From the NCBI GenBank assembly GCA_946629475.1, contig CAMOXX010000139.1:1-7156 (forward strand): a DNA stretch of 7,156 nt, given 5' to 3'. The notes under the pieces are model-generated. The model worked only from the letters and a program-made list of their open reading frames with translations. It was not told the origin of the DNA and did no database searches. The stretch comes from an uncultured Blautia sp. (lineage in GTDB: Bacteria; Bacillota; Clostridia; Lachnospirales; Lachnospiraceae). Shown here piece by piece: positions 4,883 through 7,156 of the stretch. Each line of letters starts with the position of its first letter. Within the stretch, counting starts at the first letter, position 1. The position numbers were made by a program, and so were the translations under genes.

Positions 4883-7156
4883 AGCTCAGACTAATCAGCA
4901 TGCTGATTGCATCAAGCATGGCGGCGGGAAATTTTACAATGCCGGTGAGCACAGCGGCTATGAAGGATATTGCTCCCCTGATGCACACCGGCAGTACAGA
5001 ATATATTCTCCCGATAGTCGGAACCGACGATTTGACCGACGGGTCGCCCGGTTATCCGGAGATAGAAAACTATGACAATGGAATTTCAGAACCAGAAAGC
5101 CGGGACTCTGCGGAGGGCAACAGTGGTGGAATCATTCCGGAGGGGGTTCCGTTAGAGGAAAACGAACCAGGCCTGATCAGCAGCGGGAGCTTATTCGAAG
5201 ATTCTGCGGTTGATGCACTGCAGAACGGGAATCTGGTGACTGATATCCCTGCAGGGGGTGAAGCAGTATTTGATGGCCTCTCAGATGGCCCTGCGGCCGG
5301 TGAAGACGCATCCGGGGATCTCTCTGACAGCCCTGCAGGCGATGGACCAGTATCCGATGGCTTCTCAGATGCGGATGCGCTATCCGATACTCCTGCAGAG
5401 GGTGTACCAGTACCGGATGATCTGACGGATAATAGGCTGTCTGGCGCTTTTACAGAAGGTAATCCGGCATCTGATAATCTCTCGTATGACGAAGGGCTGT
5501 CCGGCACTTTGACAGGAGGAGATCCAGCACCTGATAATCTCTCAGATGACGATGCCCTGTCCGACACTCTGGCAGGTGAAGAACCGGATAATGAGGATCT
5601 GACAGAGGAAATCCCGGCGGACGAGAACCTGATGGAGGAAGAACTGCCAGTCGAAGACTCAGAGACACTGGAGGAAGAAGACGATTTGATTGAGGATGAT
5701 CAGGATGATGAGGACGCCCTGATCGAGGACGAACAGGACGATGAGGAGGATGAAGAGGATCCCGAAGAGGAGGATCCGGAGAAAAACAGTGAAGAACTTG
5801 ATGAAGAATCGGATGAAGTTCTTGAAGAAGCTCTTGGAGGATACGAATTTGCCGGATACCTTTATGATCTGATCCCGAATTATGTCTGGGTAGGGGAGGG
5901 CGAGCCTTCCAGAATCGGACATGAATATCTTCTGGGCGATAAAGAATCCAGAGCGAAAGAGCTTGAAGGTGATTCTGCAGAAGCTCTGCAGGACAGCGGT
6001 GAATTGCCGTCATTGGACGATTCTGCTGGTGAAGACTCCGCTGCGGCTGATGATGACGAGGCAGAAGAACCGCTGTACAGCAATATCCTGGTTGAAGAAT
6101 TTGCGGAGGATGCCCCTGCAGATTTCCTGCCTTATACTGACTCAAACGATTCAGAACTGATCGGGGAGACAATGTCCTTCACACCTCTGTCAACCGGGAC
6201 TGTTCCTATGACGATGAATCTTGCCTCGCCGATCATAGGGGATGAGCTGGTAACGATGGATTTTGGCACTCAGTCCACTGTAAATGCTCCGATGATGGCG
6301 CCGGCCGTGCCTCCGCTCGTGGGAGCATCCGGCGGAAACTATATCGCGGACACAGTTAAGCGGGTTGTGTATCAGGGATATAAGAGCCGCTCAACCACTG
6401 TTGACAGCTCCATGTCTGACGGTCTGCACACGATATCCTCCGGAAAAGTCCGCATCTATAAAGATGGCCGTTATTTTATCAACGGAGGAATTGCCCTTGA
6501 CGGACAGACGTATTATGCTGACGAGAACGGCTATCTGATCGGAGGGTGGCTGAAGACAATCATGGACTCTTCAAACTCTGACTACCAGAACGAGAAGAAT
6601 GATATGGCTTTTTCCTTTCGCTATTTTGACCGGAGCAGCTACAAAATGCAGACAGGGCTTGTGAAAGTCGACGGATTGTGGCATTATTTTAATGATAACG
6701 GTGCCATGATCGTGAATAAAGCGAATACAATAAACGGGAATTATTACTATTCTGATCGGTATGGTATCTGCGAGAGAGTAAAGCTTCGTTTTGGAAATGT
6801 CATTATATCTGATGCTAACCAGAATAATAACACTTACTTAGCGAATAAAGCTGTAACAGCAGTAGATATAAATACTTTCACAGGGCAGAACGGCGAATAC
6901 AGTTTCCGTCCCAGATGGTATAAAGACCTGACAAGTCTGGAAGTATTCGGATTTAATCCCGTAGAAAACAGCGAAGCATATTACTGCACACTTCGGGACG
7001 GTTCGCTGGCAGGAAAAATCGGATGCATCTACAGGAATGTCGGCAAATACAACGGCCGTGCCATCGACCTGCGTCTGACTGTCACCGGATATGAGTTTTT
7101 CAATCTGAACGGTGACAACGAAGTCGGATACTTTTATGTGGCCAAAGGCAAAATCG
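4879..7156 (+). CDS. Large acidic repeat-containing surface protein with cell-wall-binding-like repeats (3' partial)
   Basis: This frame is open from the ATG at 4879 to the end of the window, giving 759 codons without a stop. It overlaps the previous stop as ATGA, with AAGGAGG at 4861-4867. Residues 1-27 form an ordinary signal peptide (MKLRLISMLIASSM, ending VSTAA) that lacks the SipW border. Degenerate tandem repeats occupy 127-233 and an extremely Asp/Glu-rich stretch 234-319. Another acidic, Ser/Ala-rich spacer runs to about 500. Residues 524-633 contain choline-binding/cell-wall-binding-like units: YKDGRYFINGG, GQTYYADENGYLIGGW, DGLWHYFNDNGAM and NGNYYYSDRYG. From 634 on a beta-rich domain includes VGKYNGRAIDLRLTVTGYEF, a strand pattern I associate with very large Clostridia surface adhesins. 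The C-terminus, where pilin-like repeats or a sortase motif might be, is not visible. Secretion and surface location are well supported. A role as adhesin or matrix partner of the TasA-like proteins comes only from operon context. Confidence 0.85.
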   Translation, partial: MKLRLISMLIASSMAAGNFTMPVSTAAMKDIAPLMHTGSTEYILPIVGTDDLTDGSPGYPEIENYDNGISEPESRDSAEGNSGGIIPEGVPLEENEPGLISSGSLFEDSAVDALQNGNLVTDIPAGGEAVFDGLSDGPAAGEDASGDLSDSPAGDGPVSDGFSDADALSDTPAEGVPVPDDLTDNRLSGAFTEGNPASDNLSYDEGLSGTLTGGDPAPDNLSDDDALSDTLAGEEPDNEDLTEEIPADENLMEEELPVEDSETLEEEDDLIEDDQDDEDALIEDEQDDEEDEEDPEEEDPEKNSEELDEESDEVLEEALGGYEFAGYLYDLIPNYVWVGEGEPSRIGHEYLLGDKESRAKELEGDSAEALQDSGELPSLDDSAGEDSAAADDDEAEEPLYSNILVEEFAEDAPADFLPYTDSNDSELIGETMSFTPLSTGTVPMTMNLASPIIGDELVTMDFGTQSTVNAPMMAPAVPPLVGASGGNYIADTVKRVVYQGYKSRSTTVDSSMSDGLHTISSGKVRIYKDGRYFINGGIALDGQTYYADENGYLIGGWLKTIMDSSNSDYQNEKNDMAFSFRYFDRSSYKMQTGLVKVDGLWHYFNDNGAMIVNKANTINGNYYYSDRYGICERVKLRFGNVIISDANQNNNTYLANKAVTAVDINTFTGQNGEYSFRPRWYKDLTSLEVFGFNPVENSEAYYCTLRDGSLAGKIGCIYRNVGKYNGRAIDLRLTVTGYEFFNLNGDNEVGYFYVAKGKI
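5257..5577 (+). repeat. Degenerate in-frame tandem repeat, six units
   Basis: Six head-to-tail units lie in the large surface-protein gene at 5257-5298, 5299-5340, 5341-5400, 5401-5457, 5458-5517 and 5518-5577. Two units are 14 codons long and four are 19-20 codons. The core reads G-(D/N/V)-P-(A/V)-x-D-x-L-(S/T)-(D/Y)-(D/N)-x-x-L-S-(G/D)-(T/A)-(L/F). The best-matched pair is 5458-5517 and 5518-5577. The short units appear to have lost the middle six residues. The array probably forms a flexible acidic spacer whose unit number may vary among strains. Confidence 0.75.
5578..5835 (+). other. Low-complexity Asp/Glu-rich coding segment
   Basis: Residues 234-319 of the large surface protein are dominated by Asp and Glu with almost no Lys or Arg. 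One run includes DEEDEEDPEEEDPEK. The DNA is correspondingly purine-rich (GAG, GAA, GAT, GAC), and long spurious open frames appear on the opposite strand. Such a segment would be unfolded and strongly negative, possibly Ca2+-binding or a charged stalk. The function is inferred from composition only. Confidence 0.8.

Noticed and set aside
5257..5577. CRISPR array or non-coding repeat
   Set aside because: The units are directly adjacent without unique spacers, differ in sequence, and are in frame within a long open coding sequence.
5070..6172. Two overlapping minus-strand frames rich in Ser, Pro, Arg and Leu
   Set aside because: They are opposite-strand images of the Asp/Glu-rich plus-strand coding sequence. 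GA-rich codons leave few stops on the other strand, so the openness is a composition effect.

Overview
The window (about 50% GC, dense + strand genes, strong AGGAGG-type ribosome binding sites, ATG/GTG/TTG starts) looks like a Gram-positive, anaerobic Bacillota chromosome. The closest fit from protein style is a gut Clostridia/Lachnospiraceae-like organism. This is an inference from the SipW/TasA-type proteins, a sortase-type anchor and a choline-binding-like repeat protein. No sequence search was possible.

Left part (1-1326): the last 40 codons of a probable nitroreductase-family protein, then a complete secreted family-10-like glycoside hydrolase (GHL10/DUF187 type), closed by a strong intrinsic terminator. 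Middle (1327-1945): a roughly 600-base stretch with no convincing gene. It opens with an imperfect palindrome and a near-consensus sigma-A promoter whose spacer carries an inverted repeat. It continues as an apparent leader of about 520 nt holding several hairpins, including one long two-part hairpin that ends 30 nt before the first gene of the next operon.

Right part (1946-7156): a tightly packed operon of five genes. They are a short SipW-type (ER-type, Ser/His) signal peptidase; three proteins with SipW-type N-termini and TasA/camelysin-like beta domains, the third carrying a PIKTGD sortase-type C-terminal anchor; and the first 759 codons of a very large secreted surface protein. That last protein has a degenerate tandem repeat, an extremely Asp/Glu-rich segment, cell-wall-binding-like repeats and a beta-rich domain. 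It runs off the end of the window. Two of the four gene junctions are ATGA overlaps and the other two gaps are 16 and 24 bp.

Reading of the system: the peptidase most likely processes the three adjacent TasA-like precursors. The third would be fixed to the wall by a sortase encoded elsewhere, possibly acting as the base or anchor for fibres made of the other two. The large acidic protein would be a co-expressed adhesin or matrix component. The enzyme and signal-sequence assignments are well supported. The fibre-assembly model and the role of the large protein are inference.
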